The notes: generated by a model not told the origin, from the letters alone. Counted from the first letter of the stretch, positions 35,172-44,663 are shown. The stretch: DNA of 64,000 bases from Lagierella massiliensis (GCA_030532135.1 JAUNLT010000009.1:1-64000); one strand, 5' to 3'. Numbers and translations are program-made.

Positions 35172-35648
35172 ATGCCTAATATTATGTTAACTAGAATCGA
35201 TAATAGATTGATTCACGGACAAGTAGCTACTCAATGGACTAATGTAATCGGTGCAAACCTTATTTTAGTTGCCAATGATAAAGTTGCTTCTGACAAGATG
35301 AGACAGGGTCTTATGGATATGGCAGCTCCAAATGGCGTTGCAACAAGATACTTTACAATCCAAAAGACTATTGACGTTATTCACAAGGCGGCTGATAGAC
35401 AAAAGATTTTTATTATCTGCGAATCTCCTCAAGATGTTTTAAGACTTGTTGAGGGTGGAGTTCCTATAAAAAAAGTCAATATCGGTAATATGCACATGGC
35501 TGAAGGAAAAAGACAAGTTGCTCAAGTTGTAGCTGTTGATGATTTAGATGTAGAAGCTTTTAAAAAATTGAGAGACTCAGGAGTGGAACTTGAAATTAGA
35601 AAGGTTCCAACTGAATCTGCTGAAGATGTTGAAAAACTATTTAAATAG
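35172..35648 (+). CDS. agaV: PTS mannose/sorbose-family IIB component, GalNAc-type
   Basis: A 158-aa cytosolic phosphocarrier. The phosphorylated His is in TRIDNRLIHGQVATQW (residue 15). The protein has the complete IIB(man) fold with the conserved NIGNMHMAEGKRQV segment. GAAGGAGGAATATT precedes the ATG. It is the first gene of IIB-IIC-IID-IIA. Assignment to N-acetylgalactosamine rests on the linked agaS, nagA and tagatose genes, not on IIB itself; hexosamine or glycosaminoglycan sugars remain possible. Confidence 0.85.
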   Translation: MPNIMLTRIDNRLIHGQVATQWTNVIGANLILVANDKVASDKMRQGLMDMAAPNGVATRYFTIQKTIDVIHKAADRQKIFIICESPQDVLRLVEGGVPIKKVNIGNMHMAEGKRQVAQVVAVDDLDVEAFKKLRDSGVELEIRKVPTESAEDVEKLFK

Positions 35649-35671
35649 TTTAATAAAATAAGGAGGAAGTT

Positions 35672-36493
35672 ATGGGAGATTATAATTTTATTCAAGTGCT
35701 CCTAGTGTTTATAGTTACCTTTGTGGCTGCTATAGACCAATTTAGTTTTCTAGAGTCCTTATATCAACCAATTGTAATGGGCCCTGTAATAGGTGCTATA
35801 CTTGGTGATGTAAAAACAGGACTTATCGTAGGAGGTACTTTCCAGCTGATGACAATAGGTAATATGCCTATTGGTGGTGCTCAACCTCCAAACGCTGTAC
35901 TAGGTGGTATCATGGCTACAGTACTTGCAATTGCTGGAAAGGGAAATATGGACGCGACTGCAGCTGTTGCAGCAGCTATTCCATTTGCAATCTTAGGACA
36001 ATCTGCGGTGACCTTATTATTTACAGCAATGTCACCAATAATGTCAAAGGCAGACCAATACGCAGAACAAGCAAATCCAAAGGGAATTACCAAGATAAAT
36101 TATATTTCAATGGCTTTACTTGGAACAGCATTTGGACTTATAGCAATTCTATTCTTTATAGGTGGTAACGCTATGGCTGCTCAAATGGCTAAGTTAGCAG
36201 ATAACAAATGGTATCAAGCAATTATGAACGGTTTATCCGCTGCTGGAGGAATGATGAGATTCGTAGGTTTTGCAGTATTATTAAAAGTTATGCTTTCAAA
36301 AGACCTATGGGGATTCATGTTTGCAGGATTTGCATTTGCTGTAATAATTGTTTCTATTGAAGCATTACAAGGACCTGCTCTATTAATTCTAGCTCTAATA
36401 GGATTTGCATTTGCTTATTGGGATTATCAAATGCAAACAAAATTAAAGAACGCATCCTTCGATAACTATGGAGGTGAAGAAGATGGCATATAA
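35672..36493 (+). CDS. agaW: PTS mannose/sorbose-family IIC component
   Basis: A 273-aa membrane protein with about seven to eight helices. It is part of the sugar channel together with IID. The conserved segments GPVIGAILGDVKTGLIVGGT and MTIGNMPIGGAQPPNAVLGG are typical of the man/aga IIC family. AGGAGGAAGTT precedes the ATG. Its last 11 bases overlap the IID start, whose ribosome binding site lies inside this gene. Confidence 0.87.
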   Translation: MGDYNFIQVLLVFIVTFVAAIDQFSFLESLYQPIVMGPVIGAILGDVKTGLIVGGTFQLMTIGNMPIGGAQPPNAVLGGIMATVLAIAGKGNMDATAAVAAAIPFAILGQSAVTLLFTAMSPIMSKADQYAEQANPKGITKINYISMALLGTAFGLIAILFFIGGNAMAAQMAKLADNKWYQAIMNGLSAAGGMMRFVGFAVLLKVMLSKDLWGFMFAGFAFAVIIVSIEALQGPALLILALIGFAFAYWDYQMQTKLKNASFDNYGGEEDGI

Positions 36494-37514
36494 TATTCCA
36501 GATACCTATAAGGATCAAAATCCTGCTCAATCCTTAGATAAAAAGACTTTAAATAAAATGGTTTGGAGGTCTTTATTCTTACAAGCCTCTTTCAACTATG
36601 AGAGAATGCAGGCTGGTGGTTGGCTATACGCTATTCTTCCAGGACTTGAAAAGATTCACAAAGATAAAGATGACTTGGCAGCTTCAATGTCACACAACCT
36701 TGAATTCTTTAATACTCACCCATTCTTGGTAACATTGGTTATGGGTATTATCCTATCCTTGGAGCAAAATAAGGCAGATATACCTACAATTCGTGCGGTA
36801 AGAGTTTCTGCTATGGGTCCTCTAGGTGGTATTGGAGATGCTTTATTCTGGTTAACTCTTGTACCGATAACTGCAGGTATAACATCTAACATGGCTATAC
36901 AAGGTAGCTTGGCAGCTCCTTTCATATTCCTTTTGATATTTAATATCGCCCAATTTGCAATCAGATATTTCTTAATGCACTGGTCTTATAAAATGGGTGT
37001 TAATGCCATAGACATTTTAACTGCAAATGCAAAGGAATTTACAAGAGCCGCTTCTATTCTTGGGGTATTCGTAGTTGGATCTTTAATTGCCGTTTATGGT
37101 GGAACTCAACTAAATGTAGAAAAAGACAATGGTGTTACAAATGTAGCCGTTCCTGTTACTACTGTAGTTTCTCAAGAAGAATTACCTGACTATGCAGACT
37201 ATCTATACGTTAAAGACGATAATGGCAATGTAACTGAAGAATTACAACCAGGTGCAAGTATCATCGAACTTGACAATGGAAAATCTCAAATCACCTTCAA
37301 TAGATATGAAGAACAACCTGTAAAGGTTAACTTCCAAGGCATCTTAGACGGTGTACTTCCTAAGATGATTCCATTAGCACTAACTTTAATGCTTTATTTC
37401 TTAATGGTTAGAAAACAATTTACACCTATTAAGTCTATAGGATTATTACTTGCATTAGGACTTGCAGGATCTATAATTCCTGCACTATTCAACGCACCAA
37501 GTATTTGGGGCTAA
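36483..37514 (+). CDS. agaE: PTS mannose/sorbose-family IID component with extra domain
   Basis: A 343-aa membrane partner of IIC. Family motifs are WRSLFLQASFNYERMQAGGW, HPFLVTLVMGIILSLEQNK and MGPLGGIGDALFW. The start is the ATG at 36483 behind GGAGGTGAAG; a start at 36468 lies upstream of that site. Unusually, about 55-60 polar residues are inserted at roughly 218-275, between the last two hydrophobic regions (EELPDYADYLYVKDDNGN), where classical IID proteins of 270-300 aa have a short loop. Confidence 0.87.
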   Translation: MAYNIPDTYKDQNPAQSLDKKTLNKMVWRSLFLQASFNYERMQAGGWLYAILPGLEKIHKDKDDLAASMSHNLEFFNTHPFLVTLVMGIILSLEQNKADIPTIRAVRVSAMGPLGGIGDALFWLTLVPITAGITSNMAIQGSLAAPFIFLLIFNIAQFAIRYFLMHWSYKMGVNAIDILTANAKEFTRAASILGVFVVGSLIAVYGGTQLNVEKDNGVTNVAVPVTTVVSQEELPDYADYLYVKDDNGNVTEELQPGASIIELDNGKSQITFNRYEEQPVKVNFQGILDGVLPKMIPLALTLMLYFLMVRKQFTPIKSIGLLLALGLAGSIIPALFNAPSIWG

Positions 37515-37566
37515 ATTGTATATAAGGGAGGCCTAGGCTTCCCTTTATTTTTTAACGGGGGTATTT

Positions 37567-37989
37567 ATGAACGGAGTAATTCTTACTGCGCATGGAAAAT
37601 TTCCTGAGGGATTAAAAGACGGTCTACAATTAATAGCTGGTACCCAGGAAAATTTAATTGCTGTTAATTTTTTACAAGGAGACGGAACATCAGGTTTAGA
37701 TGAAAAATTAAGTAAAGCACTTGATAATTTGAAAAGCTATAAAAATATAGTAATACTTACCGATTTAGCTGGCGGTACACCTTTTAATAGGTCTGTACTA
37801 TTGACCAGTGAAATGAAAAATGTTCAAGTATTGGCAGGTACTAATTTTCAAATGCTCTACACTGCTGTTTTTGATGGCTCTGACAATTTAGAAGAACTTG
37901 TAGAAAATATAGTTTCAGAAGGAAAAAACGGAATTATTTCATACGAGTTCAATAACAAAGAAGAAGAATTAGAAGAAGATGGAATATAA
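37567..37989 (+). CDS. agaF: PTS mannose-family IIA component
   Basis: A 140-aa cytosolic phosphotransfer protein. The active His is in VILTAHGKFPEGL (His9), and ILTDLAGGTPFNRS is the conserved core. It ends the PTS operon. A G-rich site (ACGGGGGTATTT) rather than a classic AGGAGG precedes the ATG. A perfect palindromic terminator begins just before its stop codon. Confidence 0.9.
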   Translation: MNGVILTAHGKFPEGLKDGLQLIAGTQENLIAVNFLQGDGTSGLDEKLSKALDNLKSYKNIVILTDLAGGTPFNRSVLLTSEMKNVQVLAGTNFQMLYTAVFDGSDNLEELVENIVSEGKNGIISYEFNNKEEELEEDGI

Positions 37990-38017
37990 AAAGACAGAGT
38001 TTAAACTCTGTCTTTTT
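37988..38017. terminator. Bidirectional terminator between PTS and MFS genes
   Basis: A perfect palindrome with 15-base arms (AAAAAGACAGAGTTT and its complement), flanked by A5 and T5, so it serves both the plus-strand PTS operon and the convergent MFS gene. Confidence 0.88.
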
Positions 38018-38025
38018 ATATTCTT

Positions 38026-39321
38026 TTAAATAACATCAGGATTTTTTTCTTCCAAATAATCTACATCTTTTTTCAACAACATAATAACACAAGTTATAAG
38101 CGTCATTAGTCCACAAATTATAAATAGTAGACCTATTCCTCTTCCTTTTCCAATTCCAATTAAATCTGCAATAAAGGTGTTTGCAAGTTTTCCATTTTCC
38201 ATTAATAAAGGTTCAAATACATGATCTGCAAGAATACCTGCAAGAAGTGTGGCTATAGGAGATAGTATCTTTAAAAAAGCGTTTATTAACGAACCAACTC
38301 TTCCAAGCATATTGTTTTCAATTTTTAAGTGAAGTAACGACCCAAAAGTAGCATTTGCATAGGGTAGTGGAAAAGAAAAGATTAATATTCCTATTGCAAT
38401 AACTAACCAGTGATAATTAACTCCTGCTATGATAAGACCTAATGAACAAATGATTATACTCATATAAATTGATCTTACTTTATGTTTTTGGACGGGAATT
38501 ACACCGGATAAAACTCCTCCAACTATCATTCCAGCACCTGATAACGAATTTACAATCCCGTAAATTTTAGTATCAAAATTGCCCATAACCATAGGTCCTA
38601 GTAATACTATTGCTAAATTTGCAATGAAATTTATTAGGGAAAATACCTTTATAATTTGTAAAAAACCTTCTTTTTCCCTAAGAAGATTCATCGCTAGTTT
38701 CATGTCCGTTAGCATGGTTTTAGTTAGATTTGAATCTTTTAGCTCTTCTATTTCATGTTCTATCTTCTGTGGAAGTATGGTAAGAATTGCCACGAAGAAG
38801 GATATGAAGTCAATTGTAAAAAGTCCTGCTAAACCTATAAATGGATATAAGGATCCTGCAATTAAAGGTGCTAATAGTCCTTGAATCGCCATAATAAGCT
38901 GCATAAATCCATTAGCTCGAGATATATCTTTCTTTTCTACAAGAAGTGGAATGCTTGCATTAAAAGCTGGATTTTGAAATGTACCGAGGGTCTGAGACAA
39001 AAAGGTAATAGGATATACCATCCAAACCTTTATCTTACCTGTCAAAAACAATATTATAAGTACAATCTTTAATACCGCATCTAGTGAATCCGTCAGTATA
39101 ATTATATATTTTCTATTCTTTCTATCTGCCAAAGTTCCTGCTAAAGGCGCAAATATAATTCCTGGAAGCATTTGCACAAAAAAAGTCATGGCAAAAGAAG
39201 TCGCACTCTTTGTCATCATATAAATCCAAATGGACAATCCAAAGGATGAAATACCCGATCCTAGAATTGATACAAATTGACCAAACCATACGACTATAAA
39301 CTTTCTAAATTTATTGTTCAT
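38026..39321 (-). CDS. MFS transporter, drug-efflux type
   Basis: A 431-aa protein with twelve predicted helices. The helix 2-3 loop has the MFS motif in the form PLAGTLADRKNRKYII, and the N-terminus is VWFGQFVSILGSGISSFGLS, similar to the MefA-like/multidrug H+ antiporters. The substrate is unknown. Although it lies between the two GalNAc units it is separated from each by a terminator. Two inverted repeats upstream (39343-39398) suggest local control. Confidence 0.85.
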   Translation of the reverse strand: MNNKFRKFIVVWFGQFVSILGSGISSFGLSIWIYMMTKSATSFAMTFFVQMLPGIIFAPLAGTLADRKNRKYIIILTDSLDAVLKIVLIILFLTGKIKVWMVYPITFLSQTLGTFQNPAFNASIPLLVEKKDISRANGFMQLIMAIQGLLAPLIAGSLYPFIGLAGLFTIDFISFFVAILTILPQKIEHEIEELKDSNLTKTMLTDMKLAMNLLREKEGFLQIIKVFSLINFIANLAIVLLGPMVMGNFDTKIYGIVNSLSGAGMIVGGVLSGVIPVQKHKVRSIYMSIIICSLGLIIAGVNYHWLVIAIGILIFSFPLPYANATFGSLLHLKIENNMLGRVGSLINAFLKILSPIATLLAGILADHVFEPLLMENGKLANTFIADLIGIGKGRGIGLLFIICGLMTLITCVIMLLKKDVDYLEEKNPDVI

Positions 39322-39342
39322 AAACTTCTCCTAAATTTTGAT

Positions 39343-39398
39343 TACAATATTAAAATATTGTATATGTGATAAATCATTTACATAATATCATATGTAAA
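39343..39398 (-). promoter_or_regulatory. Two inverted repeats upstream of the MFS gene
   Basis: TACAATATT-AA-AATATTGTA (39343-39362) and TTTACATA-N6-TATGTAAA (39377-39398) are near-perfect and perfect inverted repeats within 80 bases of the ATG. They could be regulator sites; base composition alone makes such repeats likelier here, so support is modest. No regulator gene adjoins. Confidence 0.35.
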
Positions 39399-39517
39399 TT
39401 GATTTTAACACTTATTATATCAAAATTTATTAGTTTAAACCTACCTTATTCCTTATTATACGCTTAATATATTTTAGACTTTTAATTCTAAAACAAAATT
39501 ATGTATGCTTTATCTTA

Positions 39518-39553
39518 AAGTAAAATAGAGAGGGTACCCTCTCTATTTTACTT
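39518..39553 (-). terminator. Terminator of the agaS operon
   Basis: A perfect palindrome with 18-base arms centred on GGGTACCC, overlapping the stop codon of the GntR gene. It is the end of the minus-strand GalNAc operon. Confidence 0.8.
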
Positions 39554-40273
39554 ATTATATGAAACTTTATATGCAAACTGATCTCCCCTTGCATAGGACA
39601 AGGTGTACTCTATAATTCTATCTGTCTTATCATAAGAATATCTCTTAATTCTAAGACATGGTGAATTGGGCATAAGCTCCAAGGCCTTTGCTTCTTCTTT
39701 CCCTAATATTCCCGCCTGAAATATCTCTTCAACTTTGCTTATCTTTCTATTGAATTTCTTCTCATATATATCGTAAAGAGGCATTTCGTCCAATAGCTTT
39801 TTACTTATTTCTTTAAAATCTTCATAGGGAATAAACGTTGTTTCAATCATCATGGGTATATTATCTGCCTGTCTAAGTCTTATAAATCTAATTACTTTTT
39901 CTTTTTCATTAATCTTAAGTTTAGATGACACAAATTTATTGGATCTTTCTATATGAAATTCGAGCACAGTAGTCTTTGGAGTTTTGTTGCTTGCCTTCAT
40001 CTGTTCTGTAAAGCTATAATAATCTGACAAATTGTGTTTATCTCTATCTTTTTTTGCAATAAACGTACCTTTTCCATGGATTCTTTCAATATTTCCATTT
40101 AGCTCGAGCTCTGATATTGCTTGCCTTACAGTAGTTCTAGATAGACCATATAATTTACAAAGTCTTCTTTCCGAAGGCAATTTATCTCCCGGCTTCATAA
40201 GTTCCATCTCTCCCACCAAAACGTCTACAAGTTTTGAATATAATGGAATTTTATCAGTTTTTTCTAATTTCAT
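39548..40273 (-). CDS. agaR: GntR/UTRA transcriptional regulator of GalNAc genes
   Basis: A 241-aa HutC-subfamily regulator. The N-terminal winged helix has KLPSERRLCKLYGLSRTTVR (about 30-50), and the C-terminal UTRA effector domain ends in IEYTLSYARGDQFAYKVSY. The start at 40273 overlaps the aldolase stop as TAATG; an upstream TTG (40294) is possible. UTRA domains usually bind amino-sugar phosphates. It closes the agaS operon. The motif TTTAGATACCAGT near the PTS and agaS is its most likely target. Confidence 0.85.
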   Translation of the reverse strand: MKLEKTDKIPLYSKLVDVLVGEMELMKPGDKLPSERRLCKLYGLSRTTVRQAISELELNGNIERIHGKGTFIAKKDRDKHNLSDYYSFTEQMKASNKTPKTTVLEFHIERSNKFVSSKLKINEKEKVIRFIRLRQADNIPMMIETTFIPYEDFKEISKKLLDEMPLYDIYEKKFNRKISKVEEIFQAGILGKEEAKALELMPNSPCLRIKRYSYDKTDRIIEYTLSYARGDQFAYKVSYNK

Positions 40274-41253
40274 TATTCTAATTTTTCTGTCCAAGGACTT
40301 GCAGTATATTTTAGAATTTCATTTAATTCTTCGATATTTTGTTTTCCTTGAGTTCTAAGCCAATTTACCCCCTCTTCTTCCGACTTGAAGAACTCTTCTA
40401 CTCCACCTGCCCATGTAGCCCTTCCACATAGAACTCCATTAAACTTAGAACCTGATTCGTGTGCAAATTTAATCGTTTCTTGGAAGAGTTTTGCAGAAAC
40501 TCCACCAGATAGAAATATAAATGGCAAAATTGTAGAATCTGACTGTTCCTTAAAATACTTCATGGCTTCTTCTTTTGAATATACTTGGTCTTCTCCAAAC
40601 CCTTCTACAAAATTCATGTTTACAGGAACTTCCACTTTTAAAACATCTACATTATATCTTTCTTCGGAAAATAATTTCATTGCATCTATTACTTTTCTAG
40701 GCTTAATTTTTGCATATTCTTTAGATTTTGAATCAGAAATTTTACTGTCATAACTCACTATCTCTAAAAAGAATGGAATGTCCTCACCTATACACTCAGA
40801 TCCTACCCTCTCAACAAAAGCCTTCTTCTGATCATTTATTTCTTCAGGCTCATCTATATCGTAGTACAGTAGAATTTTTACAGCGTCTGCACCTTCTTCG
40901 CTGATCCTTTTAACTGACCAGTCTTTTAAAAGTCTTGGAAGTCTACCAGGCGTTTCATTGTCATATCCTGTGACTTCATACGCTAATAAAAGTCCCGCAT
41001 CTTTATCTCTTTTTTTAGTAGCTTTCATCCCATAAATAGGATCTAATAATATGGATGAAGCATATGGAGTTAGTTCTCTAGAAACTAGAGATTTGAAGTT
41101 TTCAATATTTTCCTGTGTGGTTAATTTGGGATCTATCTTGTCGATCATCTTCCTCATTGCACCTCTTTGGTCAATCGCAAGAGCTGCAATTACATTATTT
41201 TTTGAAGAAAGTCTTTCAATCTTATCTTTCTTACCTTTTGATATTTTCTTCAT
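40273..41253 (-). CDS. lacD: Tagatose-1,6-bisphosphate aldolase, LacD family
   Basis: Class I aldolase giving glyceraldehyde-3-P and dihydroxyacetone-P, 326 aa. The N-terminal [18 protein letters not shown] and the Schiff-base lysine in [11 protein letters not shown] are typical of Lac[21 protein letters not shown] is the phosphate-binding end. In this operon it would split tagatose-1,6-bisphosphate from GalNAc. The stop overlaps the regulator start. Confidence 0.92.
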   Translation of the reverse strand: MKKISKGKKDKIERLSSKNNVIAALAIDQRGAMRKMIDKIDPKLTTQENIENFKSLVSRELTPYASSILLDPIYGMKATKKRDKDAGLLLAYEVTGYDNETPGRLPRLLKDWSVKRISEEGADAVKILLYYDIDEPEEINDQKKAFVERVGSECIGEDIPFFLEIVSYDSKISDSKSKEYAKIKPRKVIDAMKLFSEERYNVDVLKVEVPVNMNFVEGFGEDQVYSKEEAMKYFKEQSDSTILPFIFLSGGVSAKLFQETIKFAHESGSKFNGVLCGRATWAGGVEEFFKSEEEGVNWLRTQGKQNIEELNEILKYTASPWTEKLE

Positions 41254-41264
41254 ATGTTCCCCCT

Positions 41265-42200
41265 TTATACAATGGAATTTACTTTAATCCTTTTCATAAA
41301 TTCTTTCACATTACCCTCATCTATATATCCCGTCTTTTCTTCAATTGCATTTGAAATTCCACATGCCATTGCAAGTTTTATAGTATTTTCAATTCCCATG
41401 TTTTTATCTATTCCATAGGCAAGTCCTGCTACTGTAGAATCTCCAGAACCAACGGGATTTACGGCTTTTACATTAGGAATTTCAACAGAATATACACTGT
41501 TTTCAAACTTTACGATAGCTCCGTTTTTTCCCCTAGTCATTACTACCAAAGGAATACTTTTAAATATATCTGATTTTAAATATTCTACAAATTCTTCTTG
41601 TGTTTTCAAATTAAGATTTTCAATGTGATTAATTTCAAATTCATTAGGCTTTATACAATAGGGCTTACTAGAACTTTCGAGCACTATCTTAGAGAGATTA
41701 TCTCCAGAAGAGTCTAAAATTACCTTACACTTTCTTTCATTTGCAATTTCTATAAGCTTTGCATAGAAATCTTCACTAATACCTGGAGGCGTTGATCCAG
41801 AAATAGTAACAACTTTACTGTCTGCGATTATATTTTTAAAATGCTCAACAAACTCATCTTCTTGAGTTTTTGTAAGCAAACCTCCTGCTTCTAGTATTTC
41901 AGTTTGTTTTTTTTCATGAAGAATGGCAATACAATTTCTAGTATTTTCATCTGTTTTATAAAATGAAGATTTTATATTCTTGTTATTTAATTCCTGTATA
42001 ATATATTCTCCATTTTTACCTCCTACAAACCCTGTAGGTAAAACTTCAGACCCCAACTGTTTTAATACCCTTGTAACATTAAGCCCCTTACCTCCAGCTG
42101 TCTTTGTAACATTTGAGGTTCTATTTACTCTATCTAATTGAAATACATCCAGTTTATAAGATATATCAATGGAAGGATTAGCAGTTACTGTCAATATCAT
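41265..42200 (-). CDS. lacC: Tagatose-6-phosphate kinase / 1-phosphofructokinase family (PfkB)
   Basis: A 311-aa PfkB-family kinase. The N-terminal [16 protein letters not shown] and [15 protein letters not shown] motifs, and the catalytic-base motif [16 protein letters not shown] with Asp, are present. LacC, FruK and PfkB homologues cannot be separated by eye; the neighbours (agaS and lacD) favour tagatose-6-phosphate. It overlaps nagA by 4 bases. Confidence 0.88.
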   Translation of the reverse strand: MILTVTANPSIDISYKLDVFQLDRVNRTSNVTKTAGGKGLNVTRVLKQLGSEVLPTGFVGGKNGEYIIQELNNKNIKSSFYKTDENTRNCIAILHEKKQTEILEAGGLLTKTQEDEFVEHFKNIIADSKVVTISGSTPPGISEDFYAKLIEIANERKCKVILDSSGDNLSKIVLESSSKPYCIKPNEFEINHIENLNLKTQEEFVEYLKSDIFKSIPLVVMTRGKNGAIVKFENSVYSVEIPNVKAVNPVGSGDSTVAGLAYGIDKNMGIENTIKLAMACGISNAIEEKTGYIDEGNVKEFMKRIKVNSIV

Positions 42201-43339
42201 CTCTCAACCTCTTTACCGTTTATAAATGTTGTTACAATATCTAAATTGTCATCTAATACATTGATATCTGCAAATTTTCCAGCTTCAATACTTCCAACCT
42301 CATCATCTAGTCCTACTGATTTTGCTGGAACTAAAGATGCCATGAGTACTGCTTCAAAAGGCGTTGCTATTCCCCAATCTACTACATTTTTAACAGCGTC
42401 TTTAAGTTTTAAAACAGATCCTGCAAGGGAACCTGTGGTTAAGTTGGCCGCTCCATCCTTAACTATAACATCAAGTTCTCCAAGTTTATAATCTCCATCT
42501 GGCATACCCCCCGCCATCATGCAGTCTGTAATTAAAAGCGTTTCTTCTTTTCCTCTACATTTCATTACCACCTCTGCCGCTGCAGGATGTACATGGTGTC
42601 CGTCACAAATTATTTCACTAAACACATTCTTAAGTGTTAGACCTGCCCCCACCATTCCAGGATTTCTATGGTGTAGTCCCGACATGCCATTATATATGTG
42701 AACAAAAATGCTAGCTCCTGCCATTACCGCATCATAGGCTTGGTCGTATGTTGCATCGGAATGACCAAGGGCTACATAAATTCCAAGAGATTTAGCTTTT
42801 TTTATAAATTCAACTGAATTTTCATATTCCGGTGCAATGGCAATTTTTTTAATAAGTCCATGGCTAATTTTTTGCCATTGTTTAAGTTTTTCTATATCCG
42901 GCTTAACAAGATATGAAGGATTTTGTGCTCCCTTGTGTTTCAATGTAAAAAATGGTCCTTCTAAGAAGATTCCTCCAACCTTTGCTCCCTCTACTTTTTC
43001 GTGGGCTTTATATATATTTTCACAAGCCTTATTTAAATCTTCTGTTTTTGCTGTAAGTGTCGTAGGTAGGAAGGTGGTCACTCCAAGCTTTGCAACCCCT
43101 TTTGATATTTCTCCTAGACTCTCTTCCCTCAGATCCATAATGTCATATCCACCATAACCGTGAACATGAGTATCTACATATCCTGGTGCAATAGTATATT
43201 CAGAGTAGTCAATAAACTCTTCATCCTCTGGTATACTATCTAAAATTTTTTTAATTCTTTCATTTTCTATTTCAATATAAGCGTCATTTAAAATTTCATC
43301 TTTTAAAAAAACTTTGCCACCTTTAATATACTTTTTCAT
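42197..43339 (-). CDS. agaA: N-acetylgalactosamine/glucosamine-6-phosphate deacetylase
   Basis: Amidohydrolase of 380 aa that removes acetate from the amino-sugar phosphate. Metal and catalytic motifs are GYVDTHVHGYGGYD, LEGPF, LGHSDATYDQAYDAVMAG, HIYNGMSGLHHRNPG and the catalytic Asp in LLITDCMMAGG. The family is NagA; the neighbours argue for the GalNAc-6-P-specific AgaA role. It lies 9 bases after agaS. Confidence 0.92.
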   Translation of the reverse strand: MKKYIKGGKVFLKDEILNDAYIEIENERIKKILDSIPEDEEFIDYSEYTIAPGYVDTHVHGYGGYDIMDLREESLGEISKGVAKLGVTTFLPTTLTAKTEDLNKACENIYKAHEKVEGAKVGGIFLEGPFFTLKHKGAQNPSYLVKPDIEKLKQWQKISHGLIKKIAIAPEYENSVEFIKKAKSLGIYVALGHSDATYDQAYDAVMAGASIFVHIYNGMSGLHHRNPGMVGAGLTLKNVFSEIICDGHHVHPAAAEVVMKCRGKEETLLITDCMMAGGMPDGDYKLGELDVIVKDGAANLTTGSLAGSVLKLKDAVKNVVDWGIATPFEAVLMASLVPAKSVGLDDEVGSIEAGKFADINVLDDNLDIVTTFINGKEVER

Positions 43340-43348
43340 TTTTGTCTC

Positions 43349-44515
43349 CTATTTATCTGGATAAGGGTGAATTACAACTCCTTTAACGACTCTATTAACA
43401 GTACCTGTCTTAGAAGGGGTGTCCGGTGTATTATTTACCTTCAAACTCGCCATTACAGAAACAGTTTGTGCAAAAATTGCATATGGAAATACCAAAAATA
43501 TATCTTCCAAGTCCATTTCCTTAGAAAGCTTAAAGTTTTTAAATTCCCCCTGTACTTCTCCTTGGCTAATTCCTATAACATCTCTTGCAATTCCATTTCC
43601 ATATACTTCATTTAAAATGTCTAAGTCGTAAAGTCTTGTGTATTCATTATTTGAAATAAAATCAAACACCAAAGTGTTCTCGTCTACAAATGACTTTGGT
43701 CCATGTCTAAATCCCATAGAGCTATCAAAACAAGTTGCTATTTCTCCCGCTGTCAATTCCAATATTTTAAGCTGTGCTTCTCTTGTAAATGCAGCTAATG
43801 TTCCAGAACCAAGATATACAACTCTATTAAAGTCTTGATTTAGAATTTCTTGAATTTCATCTTCCTTTTCTATAACTTCATTTCCAAGTTTTGATATTTC
43901 TTCAACTCTTGCTTTCTTCTCTTCTAAAGTTAAGCTATTATCGAAAATCAACTCGCTCATTAAAAGCATACAAGTAAATGATCCAGTCATTGCAAATCCT
44001 TGATCATTTGAACGTTTTGGCATTAAAATTACCAGTGCATTGTCCTTGTCTTTTAAATCCACTGAAAGTTTTCCTTCTTCTGCACAAGTGATTGCCAAGT
44101 GGTTTATATCCTTAACTATTTGGTTTGCCAGTTCTACAGCCTTCAAACTTTCAGGACTATTTCCAGATCTAGCAAAAGAAACCAATACGGTAGCTTCATC
44201 TTCTTTAAAGAAGTCATATGGGTTTGAAACTAAATCTGTAGTTGCTATAGCTTCAAAGTCTAAACACCTATTATCCATTTTCTTTAACTGTCTTTCAATA
44301 ATATCTCCAACATAAGCTGAAGTTCCAGCTCCTGTAAAAATAACTTTAACTCTATCCTTGTTTTCACATACAGAATCTAAGAAATTTTCAATCTTTGAAA
44401 GGTTTTGTTCATATATTTCAAGAACCTCTTTCCATAATTCAGGTTGTTGAAATACTTCTCTAACTGTGATTCCTGCTCCCAATTTTTCTAATTTGTTTTC
44501 TTCTACTTTAAACAT
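43349..44515 (-). CDS. agaS: D-galactosamine-6-phosphate deaminase/isomerase, AgaS family
   Basis: A 388-aa double SIS-domain protein. SIS 1 (about 45-190) includes IFTGAGTSAYVGDIIERQ and VLVSFARSGNSPESLKAVE, and SIS 2 (about 215-370) includes VVYLGSGTLAAFTREAQLKI and MGFRHGPKSFVDENTLV. AgaS converts galactosamine-6-P to tagatose-6-P with release of ammonia. The start is the ATG at 44515 behind AGGGGGG; the upstream reading to 44575 lies in the promoter. It is the first gene of the operon. Confidence 0.92.
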   Translation of the reverse strand: MFKVEENKLEKLGAGITVREVFQQPELWKEVLEIYEQNLSKIENFLDSVCENKDRVKVIFTGAGTSAYVGDIIERQLKKMDNRCLDFEAIATTDLVSNPYDFFKEDEATVLVSFARSGNSPESLKAVELANQIVKDINHLAITCAEEGKLSVDLKDKDNALVILMPKRSNDQGFAMTGSFTCMLLMSELIFDNSLTLEEKKARVEEISKLGNEVIEKEDEIQEILNQDFNRVVYLGSGTLAAFTREAQLKILELTAGEIATCFDSSMGFRHGPKSFVDENTLVFDFISNNEYTRLYDLDILNEVYGNGIARDVIGISQGEVQGEFKNFKLSKEMDLEDIFLVFPYAIFAQTVSVMASLKVNNTPDTPSKTGTVNRVVKGVVIHPYPDK

Positions 44516-44527
44516 AAAATCCCCCCT

Positions 44528-44551
44528 ACTGGTATCTATACTTCTATTGTA
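44528..44551 (-). promoter_or_regulatory. agaS promoter with proximal operator
   Basis: The minus-strand -10 TACAAT (44546-44551) is followed by TATAGATACCAGT (44528-44540), which matches the PTS-side motif TTTAGATACCAGT at 12 of 13 bases. The site covers the predicted start of transcription, a typical repressor position. Confidence 0.55.
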
Positions 44552-44650
44552 CCCCATATGAGGATAAATAACCATAATCGTTTAAATTTCAACATTTAGT
44601 TACCATGTATGTTGGTTTTATACTTTGAGGGTGAAATTTCAACAACTAAT

Positions 44651-44663
44651 TTTAGATACCAGT
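44651..44663 (-). promoter_or_regulatory. Second, distal operator-like copy upstream of agaS
   Basis: TTTAGATACCAGT (plus-strand reading) lies 123 bases from the proximal site and in the opposite orientation. The pair could permit looping or cooperative binding. It is identical over 14 bases to the right half of the palindrome near the PTS. Confidence 0.55.

Noticed and set aside
40292..40294. TTG at 40294 as start of the GntR/UTRA regulator
   Set aside because: It lacks a ribosome binding site; the ATG at 40273 overlaps the aldolase stop as TAATG and suits translational coupling. The choice is not certain.
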